A stretch of 64,000 bases of DNA, from NCBI GenBank assembly GCA_919902735.1, contig CAKKRM010000240.1:1-64000 (forward strand), read 5' to 3'. Position numbers and translations under genes: made by a program. The stretch is from Anaerolineales bacterium (lineage in GTDB: Bacteria > Chloroflexota > Anaerolineae > Anaerolineales > Villigracilaceae). This document shows, one piece after another, positions 16,884 through 26,000 of this stretch. Under the pieces are notes generated by a model. The model saw only the letters and a program-made list of their open reading frames with translations, had not been told where the DNA came from and made no database searches. Numbering within the stretch: position 1 is the first letter of the stretch; every line of letters begins with the position of its first letter.

Positions 16884-17420
16884 TCAACCGCCAGTTCCAC
16901 CCAGCACCGAAAGCAGGGACGGCAAAACCAAACAGGCGCAAGCCGTACAGAGGAAAAGCAGGACAATGCCGACCATGATTCCAAGAATCACCCACAGGCC
17001 GCGATTACCTTGTTCCACTGCCGACCGCAGGGGAGGTGTCTGCGTATACGGCAGGCTGGGGGCGGAAACTTTCGCATCCAAAATAGCCTGGGCAAAGCCT
17101 GCGATATCCTGGGGAATAAAATATTCCCTGCCTCCGTTATCAAATTCCAGATATAGCGCGGCATCATACGTCTTAGATTGGTATCGGCTGACTTTGTAAT
17201 AGATATTCACGTCCGCCCGCAGAGCTTTGACAATGCGCTTTACGGGGTAAGCAAAGCTATTCCCCAAAATGGAACTCTGAAATACGAGGCGTTGGCTGGT
17301 AAGCCAGAGCGTCCCAAAAATGACGTTATAGCCAAGCAGGCTGTTTTTTATATAAACAGATTTTTCGTCACAGTTCAGGATCGTTTCTTCGGCGTTGAGT
17401 GGGAGTGGAAAGTTTTTCAT
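16884..17420 (-). CDS. GRAM/PH-like membrane protein of unknown function
   Basis: 178 aa; GTLWLTSQRLVFQSS pattern, C-terminal TM segment. Confidence 0.6.
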   Translation of the reverse strand: MKNFPLPLNAEETILNCDEKSVYIKNSLLGYNVIFGTLWLTSQRLVFQSSILGNSFAYPVKRIVKALRADVNIYYKVSRYQSKTYDAALYLEFDNGGREYFIPQDIAGFAQAILDAKVSAPSLPYTQTPPLRSAVEQGNRGLWVILGIMVGIVLLFLCTACACLVLPSLLSVLGGTGG

Positions 17421-17637
17421 GTCACATCCTTTTGTTCATAGACAATCAGGCTCCCCTGCCCTGCCAAGGGCAAGCGAAAATCAGCGTTTTCACTTGCACC
17501 TGGCGCAAGTGCTGGTGTCAGCGTCCAAAGCAGGCTCTTCGCTTATTACTGATAAAGTCTATTAAAGACCCATCCCCCAAATCAAAACACCAACTTGGGG
17601 GATGGAAAACTTATCTTACATTTCAAACATCAGCCAG

Positions 17638-17706
17638 TTACTTCTTTGGCTTCTCTTTTTTCTTCTTTTTCTTTTCCTTATTTTTCCCCTGTTCCTTGTT
17701 CGCCAT
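17638..17706 (-). CDS. 22-aa lysine-rich micro-protein MANKEQGKNKEKKKKKKEKPKK
   Basis: Not in ORF track; very strong SD (GGAAAGGAGATAATTATGG) and clean stop. Confidence 0.6.
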   Translation of the reverse strand: MANKEQGKNKEKKKKKKEKPKK

Positions 17707-17794
17707 AATTATCTCCTTTCCAAAAACCAACGGGGTTGATCTTTGAATAAAATGGATCAAGACTTCGGGTGAAATTATATCACCAGAGCAACCC

Positions 17795-17823
17795 TTGATA
17801 AATTAGAACATCTATTCTATAAT
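17795..17823 (+). promoter_or_regulatory. Sigma70-like promoter of the radical SAM gene; probable leaderless start
   Basis: TTGATA, 17-nt spacer, TATAAT, 6 nt, ATG (17830). Confidence 0.75.
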
Positions 17824-17829
17824 AGATTC

Positions 17830-19017
17830 ATGGACTCGCTCGAAACCCTCAAAGAACTATCCTCCCAAATGACATTCGAAGCAGATGGAAATCCCTTCGA
17901 CACGCTTCGCGTCAGGACGGCGCCGCGCCTCTCTTCCCCCGCCCCAGCCTGTTTCAGTCCGAAAGAGAGTGACCAAGCCTTTACACACCCCGCCCAACTC
18001 CCCAACGGACAGAAGATCATCCTGCTGAAGACCCTGCTCTCCTCCGCCTGTGAACGGGACTGCTTCTACTGTCCCTTCCGCGCAGGCAGGGACTTTCGCC
18101 GCGCCACCTTCAAACCCGATGAATTCGCGGGCCTGTTCAGTAAAATGAATCGGGGCGGAATGGCCGAGGGTGTCTTCCTCAGCTCCGGGCTGGCAGGAGG
18201 CGGAGTCCGCACGATGGACAAGCTCCTCGATACCGCAGACATCCTGCGCAAGAAATATCAATTCCGTGGCTATCTTCATCTAAAAATAATGCCAGGCGCA
18301 GAGAAGGATCAAGTCTATCGTGCCATGCAGTTAGCAGACCGCGTCTCCGTCAATTTGGAAGCGCCCAGCACCGAAAGGCTGGCAAAACTCGCGCCACATA
18401 AAATTTTCTTTGAAGAATTATTGCGCTCGCTCAAATGGGTCGAAGAGATTCGCAGAACTGTACCTGCCTACAAATTTTGGAACGGCAAATATCCATCCGC
18501 AGTAACTCAATTCGTGGCCGGCGGCTCCGATGAAAGCGATTTGGAATTGCTGAGCATTACGGACTGGTTGAATAAAAATGTAAGACTCAAACGCGCTTAT
18601 TTCTCCGCGTTTCGTCCCATCCACGATACCCCGCTCGAAAACAAACCCGCCGTAGACCCCATGCGTGAACATCGCCTGTATCAAGCATCTTTCCTTTTGC
18701 GTGATTATGGCTTCGATATCGAAGACCTGCCCTTCACAAAAGATGGCAACCTCCCCATCCACACCGACCCCAAACAAGCCTGGGCAGAGATGAATTTGAT
18801 TCACCAGCCCATTGAATTGAACAAAGCCGAGAAACACGACCTGATAAAAATTCCTGGCATCGGCATCAAAGGTGCGGAAGCAATTTTAAATGCGAGAAGA
18901 AATAAAAACATCCGCGATCTCTCTTCGTTGAAGAAACTTGGCGTTATCTCCGAACGCGCCGCTCCTTATGTTTTATTGGATGGTCATAAAGCCGCAATGC
19001 AATTGAATATGTTTTAG
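17830..19017 (+). CDS. Radical SAM protein, putative DNA modification/repair family, with C-terminal helix-hairpin-helix
   Basis: CERDCFYC (CxxxCxxC); C-terminal IPGIGIKGAEAILNARRNKNIRDLSSLKKLGV. Confidence 0.9.
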   Translation: MDSLETLKELSSQMTFEADGNPFDTLRVRTAPRLSSPAPACFSPKESDQAFTHPAQLPNGQKIILLKTLLSSACERDCFYCPFRAGRDFRRATFKPDEFAGLFSKMNRGGMAEGVFLSSGLAGGGVRTMDKLLDTADILRKKYQFRGYLHLKIMPGAEKDQVYRAMQLADRVSVNLEAPSTERLAKLAPHKIFFEELLRSLKWVEEIRRTVPAYKFWNGKYPSAVTQFVAGGSDESDLELLSITDWLNKNVRLKRAYFSAFRPIHDTPLENKPAVDPMREHRLYQASFLLRDYGFDIEDLPFTKDGNLPIHTDPKQAWAEMNLIHQPIELNKAEKHDLIKIPGIGIKGAEAILNARRNKNIRDLSSLKKLGVISERAAPYVLLDGHKAAMQLNMF

Positions 19018-19078
19018 TTTGTGTCATGCCGGGCGGAGCGAAGCATCTCTAACGCGATAAATAAATCAACCGATCGGC

Positions 19079-19117
19079 AAAAATCATCACCAATAACTTT
19101 ATTGATGATGATTTTTT
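19079..19117 (+). terminator. AT-rich hairpin with T-run (possible terminator)
   Basis: AAAAATCATCA-N16-TGATGATTTTTT. Confidence 0.4.
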
Positions 19118-19241
19118 ATTCATCATCAACTTAACCTTAAAATATTTCAACATCACCCATTAATACCTTGTAATTAAATTCATAACGACTATACTAAATC
19201 AAATGAGTTAAAGTTTTATATTTGTAAAAGGAGAAAATAAA

Positions 19242-19724
19242 ATGGCTGCTACAACAATGGAAACGCTAACGATTAAAACGGAAAATAAATTCAGAACACT
19301 CACAACAAAACAATCCTACAAAAAAGGTGAGGTGATCTGCACCATGCCAAGCGAGAACATCATGGACAAGCCCAATCGCTTCACCGTGCAGATCGCGCGT
19401 GACAGGCACACGCACGTCGGCAAACTCGCCGCATTGAATCACTCATGCGATCCAAACGTGATCCTCGACACAGATAAAATGCTGATGATCGCGCGCCGCG
19501 ATATTGAAAAAGGCGAGGAACTCTCATTCTTCTACCCCTCAACCGAATGGGAAATGCAGGCGCCTTTCATTTGCCTATGCGGCGCGGCAAACTGCATCCA
19601 TGTGGTGGCGGGCGCGCGCTTCCTGCCCCTCTCCACTTTGGAGAATCACTACCTCAGCTCCCACATCCGCGACTTGATGATCGAATTGCTCAAGAACACA
19701 AAGCTGCATTTGAAAAATCTGTAG
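19242..19724 (+). CDS. SET domain protein (putative lysine methyltransferase)
   Basis: 160 aa; LAALNHSCDPNV, RRDIEKGEELSFFYPSTEW, CLCGAANC; SD AAAGGAGAAAATAAAATGG. Confidence 0.85.
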   Translation: MAATTMETLTIKTENKFRTLTTKQSYKKGEVICTMPSENIMDKPNRFTVQIARDRHTHVGKLAALNHSCDPNVILDTDKMLMIARRDIEKGEELSFFYPSTEWEMQAPFICLCGAANCIHVVAGARFLPLSTLENHYLSSHIRDLMIELLKNTKLHLKNL

Positions 19725-19738
19725 AGGCATTAAATCAA

Positions 19739-19769
19739 AACTCCGAGTTGAAGAACTCGGAGTTTTTTT
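19739..19769 (+). terminator. Rho-independent terminator
   Basis: AACTCCGAGTT-gaag-AACTCGGAGTTTTTTT. Confidence 0.85.
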
Positions 19770-19771
19770 AT

Positions 19772-20194
19772 TTACAATTTTTGATGAAACGCCAACAGCT
19801 TGTAAGCGCTCAACCAGGGCTTGCCCAGCCGATGATTATCTGAAACCACGATCTTGCTAAATCTCTGCGCGATCTGCGGCATGAGCATCGCAATCCCCGC
19901 CCAGTCATCGGTAAGGACCGCCGCCTTCATTTTCGCGGCGACCTGCCCCGCCCACATCCACTCCATGCGGAACTTATCGGCTTTCACCCAGTAATCTCGC
20001 TTCTCCCACGCCACCACTGAAACATCGATTCCATCGGCAATGGCTTGCAAAGCCAGAGCAATGTATGCAGCCTGGTCTTTCGTTTCAGGCGTTACGTTGG
20101 ATTGTTTCGCCAGCTCTCGAATGCACAACACTATGGATTTCGTCAAACGGGTTCGTTCTTTTCCTACAGAATCGGGGTTGATCACACGGCTCAA
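19772..20194 (-). CDS. Conserved hypothetical protein
   Basis: 140 aa; good coding pattern; minus-strand TATAAT at 20238-20233 upstream. Confidence 0.75.
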   Translation of the reverse strand: MSRVINPDSVGKERTRLTKSIVLCIRELAKQSNVTPETKDQAAYIALALQAIADGIDVSVVAWEKRDYWVKADKFRMEWMWAGQVAAKMKAAVLTDDWAGIAMLMPQIAQRFSKIVVSDNHRLGKPWLSAYKLLAFHQKL

Positions 20195-20306
20195 GAGAAA
20201 TTCTCCAAAATCAAAATATTTACAGAAGCGCGATTATACCGCTTCGGACACCGACCTGCGGGCATTGTCCTGCGGGCATCGTCCATGTTGGGATAAAATA
20301 TAGCCC

Positions 20307-20924
20307 ATGGATTCCCCAATCACCGCCATCATCTTCGACTTTGGAAATGTCTTCGTCAACTGGGATGCCCGCAACCTCTACAAACGCTTCTTCCCTAATC
20401 TGGAAGCTGTTGACTCTTTTCTGAAAAAGATTCGTTTCGCCGAGTGGAACGCCCACCAGGACGCAGGCCGTCCATTCAAGGAAGGTGTTGCCAAGCTTTC
20501 AAATCAATTTCCCTACCATGCAGACCTTATACAAGCATTCGACACCCATTGGGAGGAAAGCCTCGGCCAAACCCTGCAAGAGAACATTGAGATCGCGAAA
20601 AATTTAAAACAAGCCAACTGGCCGCTCTATCTGTTGAGCAACTTCTCGACAGAGAAGTTTGAGATCGTCAGGAGACAGCATGATTTCCTAACAGTCTTCG
20701 ATGACATAATCATCTCAGGCGAACACAAGCTCATCAAACCATATCCCGCCATTTTTGAGTTTACTCTGAACAGAATCAAGCGCCAGGCAAAAGAGTGTTT
20801 GTTCATTGACGATTCGCTCCCGAATATTGAAACCGCGCGTAAAATGAATTTCATCACCATCCACTACCAGTCCCCTGCCCAGTTGAAGCGGGACTTATAT
20901 CAATTATCCATTAAGGACTATTAG
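20307..20924 (+). CDS. HAD-family hydrolase
   Basis: IIFDFGNVFVNWD, LSNFS, KPYPAIFEFTLNRI, CLFIDDSLPNIETA. Confidence 0.92.
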   Translation: MDSPITAIIFDFGNVFVNWDARNLYKRFFPNLEAVDSFLKKIRFAEWNAHQDAGRPFKEGVAKLSNQFPYHADLIQAFDTHWEESLGQTLQENIEIAKNLKQANWPLYLLSNFSTEKFEIVRRQHDFLTVFDDIIISGEHKLIKPYPAIFEFTLNRIKRQAKECLFIDDSLPNIETARKMNFITIHYQSPAQLKRDLYQLSIKDY

Positions 20925-20928
20925 ACTC

Positions 20929-21972
20929 ATGGCCACCATCGCCCAATCCATGCTTGAGGCAATTGAATCAGAATTACAACGCCAGGTTGGAAGGCTCGAC
21001 CAACCGCGAACACAACAATTCCACGAGATGCTAACCTATCACATGGGCTGGACGGGTGAAGGCGCTGGCTCCCTGGCTGCTGGCAAGCGGATTCGCCCGT
21101 TATTGACTTTGTTGTCAACTGCTTCTGTTAACAATGAAGAGAGAGTATCTAATAATATAGTTAATTTAAATTATTGGCTACGCGCAAAATCGGCAGCGGC
21201 ATCGATTGAATTAATTCATAACTTCTCCCTTGTCCACGATGATATTCAAGATAACTCCGATCTCAGGCGTGGACGGCGTACGGTTTGGGTCAAATGGGGC
21301 GTGCCAATGGCGATCAATGTTGGCGATGCCATGTTCGTGATCGCTAATCAGGCAATTCTTGATTTGGTTGAATATTACCCAGCGGATATGGTTGTCAAAG
21401 CGGCTCGCATCTTGAACGATTGCTGTCTTGATCTGACACGCGGTCAATTCCTGGATATGTCATATGAAGAACGAGACGATCTTACTCTCGAAGATTATTG
21501 GCCGATGATTGGCGGGAAGACCTCTGCCCTGCTGTCTGCATGTACCCATATCGGCTCCCTTCTTGGTTACGCGAAGGACAAACAGCAGGAGGCTTACCGT
21601 TTGTTTGGTTACCATTTGGGGCTGGCCTTTCAGGTGCAGGATGATCTCCTGGGTATTTGGGGGAACGAATCCCTTACTGGAAAGTCTGTTGCCAGCGATT
21701 TGGTTGAAGGGAAAAATTCTCTGCCAGTGCTTTTTGCGTTGGGTAAAAACGGAAAATTTGCTGAAAGATGGAGGCGAGGCCCGATCCCCCTAGATGAAGT
21801 CCGCCACGTCTCTACCTTGCTGGAGGATGAAGGCGGCAGGTCTTTTGCTGAGACCGTGGCTGAGGAGGAGACTCAAAAGGCGTTGGGCTATTTGAAACAG
21901 GCAAATCCGTGCGGCGAGGCGGGCGAGGCAATGCTTGAGCTGGCGAACATGTTGCTTAAACGGAAGCAGTGA
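20929..21972 (+). CDS. Polyprenyl (geranylgeranyl-type) diphosphate synthase
   Basis: LVHDDIQDNSDLRRGRRT (first Asp-rich), QVQDDLLGIWG (second Asp-rich). Confidence 0.94.
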   Translation: MATIAQSMLEAIESELQRQVGRLDQPRTQQFHEMLTYHMGWTGEGAGSLAAGKRIRPLLTLLSTASVNNEERVSNNIVNLNYWLRAKSAAASIELIHNFSLVHDDIQDNSDLRRGRRTVWVKWGVPMAINVGDAMFVIANQAILDLVEYYPADMVVKAARILNDCCLDLTRGQFLDMSYEERDDLTLEDYWPMIGGKTSALLSACTHIGSLLGYAKDKQQEAYRLFGYHLGLAFQVQDDLLGIWGNESLTGKSVASDLVEGKNSLPVLFALGKNGKFAERWRRGPIPLDEVRHVSTLLEDEGGRSFAETVAEEETQKALGYLKQANPCGEAGEAMLELANMLLKRKQ

Positions 21973-22006
21973 TCAGGTTAAGAAAGAGGCGGTTTATTAA
22001 TCAGGC

Positions 22007-22036
22007 TTGACATGCGTTTTCGGCGTAGCGTATAAT
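22007..22036 (+). promoter_or_regulatory. Consensus sigma70 promoter of tRNA-Gly
   Basis: TTGACA, 18-nt spacer, TATAAT, 16 nt before tRNA. Confidence 0.8.
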
Positions 22037-22052
22037 CCCGTTCGCCAAATAT

Positions 22053-22124
22053 GCGGGTGTAGTTCAGTGGTAGAACGCTTGCTTCCCAAGCAAGATATCG
22101 TGGGTTCGAGTCCCATCACCCGCT
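22053..22124 (+). tRNA. tRNA-Gly (anticodon CCC)
   Basis: GCGGGTG/CACCCGC acceptor, CTTGC-TTCCCAA-GCAAG anticodon arm, GGTTCGAGTCC T-arm; no encoded CCA. Confidence 0.95.
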
Positions 22125-22130
22125 CACATT

Positions 22131-22161
22131 AAAGTCGAGGAAATAACCGCCTCGACTTTTT
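22131..22161 (+). terminator. Rho-independent terminator after tRNA-Gly
   Basis: AAAGTCGAGG-N9-CCTCGACTTTTT. Confidence 0.85.
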
Positions 22162-22233
22162 GTTATGCTATACTATTTGTAAGGTAGCTGTTATGCGTAT
22201 GTCTTTGTCTTACAAGTAAAATTCAGCCTGGAG

Positions 22234-22638
22234 TTGACTTGTAATATGACAGAACTTAACAAAGGCACAGTCTTATATGTGGAGGATAATTCAGACAACA
22301 GAAATTTGATCCGCAGGGTTTTGGGTGCGGAGGGATATTCTGTTGTTGACGCCATTAATGCGGGGCAGGCAATCGAAAAACTTGAGGGTAATAAGATCGA
22401 CCTGATATTGATGGATATTAATATGCCCGACATGGACGGGTACACTTTAACGACAAAAATCAAGGGAATTCAGAAATTCTCGAACATCCCCATTGTTGCA
22501 GTGACTGCAAATGTAATGCGCGGAGACCGCGAAAAATCACTTGAAGCGGGATGCGATGGTTATATTCAAAAACCAATCGACATTGATACGCTTTCCCAGC
22601 AGATCGAGCGTTTTATGACAAGGAGTTCAAATGCCTGA
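22234..22638 (+). CDS. Stand-alone response regulator receiver protein
   Basis: LYVEDNSDNRNL, DLILMDINMPDMDGY, VAVTA, YIQKPI. Confidence 0.93.
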   Translation: MTCNMTELNKGTVLYVEDNSDNRNLIRRVLGAEGYSVVDAINAGQAIEKLEGNKIDLILMDINMPDMDGYTLTTKIKGIQKFSNIPIVAVTANVMRGDREKSLEAGCDGYIQKPIDIDTLSQQIERFMTRSSNA

Positions 22639-23089
22639 CCAGAACCAACCCCCTGCTGTATCCGATACGCAGCCTATTCGAAAACCAAATATTCCGAAGG
22701 ATGCCGCTGTGCTGGTGGTTGAGGATAATGTTTCAAATTTCGTGTTGATCGCTCGTATGCTTGGCTATCTTGGTGTGCATTGTGAATGGAAGACATCGGG
22801 GTACGAAGTTTTGGAGTACGCGGATACACTCCCCCGCCTGGATTTGATCCTGATGGATATCCGCCTCCCGTATGAGGATGGCTACGGCGCTTTGAAGAAA
22901 ATTCGCACATCTGATCGGTTTAAATCCGTGCCAATCATTGCCGTTACAGCAGAGGCAAGCATGGAACAAATGAAGAAAGCCCAGGAATCTGGTTTCGACG
23001 GCTTTTTAGGCAAGCCGCTCGACCCGGATCGTTTTCCGGATCAAATCCGCCGAATCTTGAGCGGTGAACCCGTTTGGGAATTTAGTTAA
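22631..23089 (+). CDS. Stand-alone response regulator receiver protein
   Basis: VLVVEDNVSNFVLIARML, DLILMDIRLPYEDGYGAL, IAVTAEA, FLGKPLDP; overlaps upstream gene by 8 bp. Confidence 0.93.
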   Translation: MPDQNQPPAVSDTQPIRKPNIPKDAAVLVVEDNVSNFVLIARMLGYLGVHCEWKTSGYEVLEYADTLPRLDLILMDIRLPYEDGYGALKKIRTSDRFKSVPIIAVTAEASMEQMKKAQESGFDGFLGKPLDPDRFPDQIRRILSGEPVWEFS

Positions 23090-23097
23090 TTTGATAG

Positions 23098-26000
23098 ATG
23101 ACAAAGAATCCAGCGCCGCTTGCAATTGACACGAAAGAGAAAAGATATAAGGGCAGCCTGACAGGCACACTAGTAAGAACGCTCCTTATCTTTACCTTTA
23201 TTCCCCTTGCCATCATGGCAGGGGCGGCTTATTTTCGGGCACGTACTTTACTGCGCGATCAGGCGATTATACAATCCGAAAACCTGTTGAGTAACCAACT
23301 TAAGATTGTGGATGGGGAGATAAACGGCAAGGAGGAACATCTTGAATCATACCTGGCTTCCCCTTCCTTTTCAACGCTGATCGAGGTTGCCCTGCACGCA
23401 AACCCACAGAGCAGCGAGTTTCGCGCAATTCGCCAGAGTTTTATCAATGAAGTTCAGGCAGGGAATATTCAAAACGGAAACCCCATATTTGATGAGTTCT
23501 TTCTGGTTGACAAGGACGGTGTTATCACTGTTGCCAGTGAACTTGCGTGGCAGAGAATAACCCTCGACGTATCCATGTTTGAGGATATGGAAGAAATGCA
23601 CTCTCATGCTTTATATGGTTTTCCTCCCCTTTACGAGAACGAGTTAATTCTTGTTACGACAATAAACTACCAGACGGCACGGGGGTCTACGCTGGGGGCT
23701 TTGGTTGGTATCACCGAAAAAGAGAACCTGCAAGAATTACTTCAACCACTTAATGGGTTGTCGCCGCTTGCAAGCACTTATTTCATTTTGTCCGATAATC
23801 AATTCATCGCCAGTGATCCTGAAACAGGGGAATTTAATCGGATTGTTTCTTCAACGGCGCAGGATGAATTGATCGCGGGGCTTTCTGCGCTCGTTCAAAG
23901 CGGCGACGAAAAGCCGCTGGCCCTGGATATCACCTCGCCGGATGGTGAAGCCGCGCTTGCGCAACTGCAATGGTTCCCCAAGATGCGCAGCGGCATTGTC
24001 CTGGAGATCGATAATATCAATATCTATGGACAGGTTGCCAGCCTTGCGCCTTTTACCGTGCTGCTCGCGCTGGGAACTTTGATAGGCATCGGCATAGCAT
24101 TAACCTTTGGCATCCGGCGCGTTATCCGGCCCTTGCAGTCTTTATCTGAAATTACCCGAAAATTTGCAGAGGGGGACCTGAGTCAACGGGCAGAAGTGCG
24201 GGGCGACGATGAGGTTGGCACGCTGGCAAGTTCATTTAATTATATGGCCGATGAAATCGGAGAGGTGTACCGCTCTCTTGAACAAAAGGTGGAGGAGCGG
24301 ACGCGCCAAATTCAAACGGCTGCTGAAGTGGCGCAAAGTATCACAACCATTTCGAACCTGGATGAAATGTTGAAGAAAACCGCTGAACTGCTTGTTCAAC
24401 AATTTGGTTATCATCAGGCAAGCATCTTCATGGTGGATAAAAGCGGAAGGTTTGCCGATTTCAAAACGGGGTTTGGCTCTGCAACAAAAGGAATGATGGA
24501 GAAAAACTACAGGCTGGAAGTTGGCTCTGCCTCCATCATCGGCTGGGTCAGCAAAAACAACCGATCACGAATGGCCTCGGATGTTTCGGAAGATCCGCTG
24601 CACCTTAAAAATGAGTTACTCCCTGAAACACGCTCGGAAGCCAGCGTTCCGATTTCACTGGGAGACCTTGTTCTCGGCGTGCTCGATGTGCAGAGCGAAA
24701 AGTCTGGCGCGTTTAACAAAGACAGCATCGTTATGCTGCAAACTTTGGCCAGCCAAATTGCCGCAGCAATTCAAACCTCGGGCTTGATAGAAACAAGCCA
24801 CGTGAATTTCGAGGAGCTTGAACGGCTTTATCGTTCAAGCCGGTTGATTGCAGAGGCAAACAATGAGGAGGAGGTTTTCGCTATCAGCAGCCAAATCCTC
24901 AAGGGCGTGCCATATTCAGCAGCCCTGTTCGCTGTCGATAAAAATCAAATCCGCCTTATTTCCTCCGCCGACTCCACACGAGGCCTGGCATCTCTGGAAG
25001 AATTACAGAAGCAATATGAAATAGATTTCAGCGAGGTTAATGATTACCTGCTTAACGGGATAGCCATTGCCACCGCCGCAGACATGTCCCTTCCCAGGGC
25101 GTTTCAAGATATTATCCATCAATTGAAATTAACAAGCGCCGCATTTTTGTCAATGAAGCGGCAGGGTGTTTTAGCCGCCGTCATTTTGATCGGAGCGCGG
25201 AATCGCATCCTGACGAGCACGTCCGTTCAACTGTATGCGAATCTGGCCGACCTTGCGTCCATCACGCTCGAAAAGGTGGATGCAATACAACAAACGGCAA
25301 GGCATCTCAAGGAAATGGAATCTCTTGCCTCCATAAATGAGTTGATTTCATCCGCATCAGACCTTCAAGGTTTCTTTCGGGCACTGCTGGCAAAGATACA
25401 GCAAATCATTGGCGACTACAATTTGATCGTTGCCCTTTATGAAGAAAAGAGCAATACGATCAGCGTTCCATTCAACTACGAAAACAAAGAGGTTTCCTCC
25501 ATTGACTCGTTTCCACTTGGCGAAGGATTAACATCCATTCTGATTCGCACCCACCAGCCTCTGATGTTGGTGGAGAATACTGAAAAAAGGGCTTCGGAAT
25601 TGGGGGCAAAAGTGATTGGAAAACCCGCCCGTTCATGGATGGGCGCGCCCATGCTCGTACAAAACAACCCGATTGGCGCATTGATCATTCAGGACCTGGT
25701 GAACGAACATGCGTTTGACGAAAATGATCTTAAATTCTTCACCACGCTGGCTGGGCAGGTTGCGGGGGTAATCCACAATGTCCGTTTGCTGGGTGAAAGC
25801 GAGCATAAAGCGCTTCAGATTGAAACCGCCGCGGAAATTGCCCGCGATATCAGCGGCTCATTAAATCTTGACGAATTATTGATCAAAGCTGTCAATTTCA
25901 TACGGGAACGATTCAATTTTTATCATGCGGCTATTTTCCTTCATGACCTGCCTGGTGAATTTGCAATCATCCGCGAAGCGACGGGAGATGCCGGGGCTCA

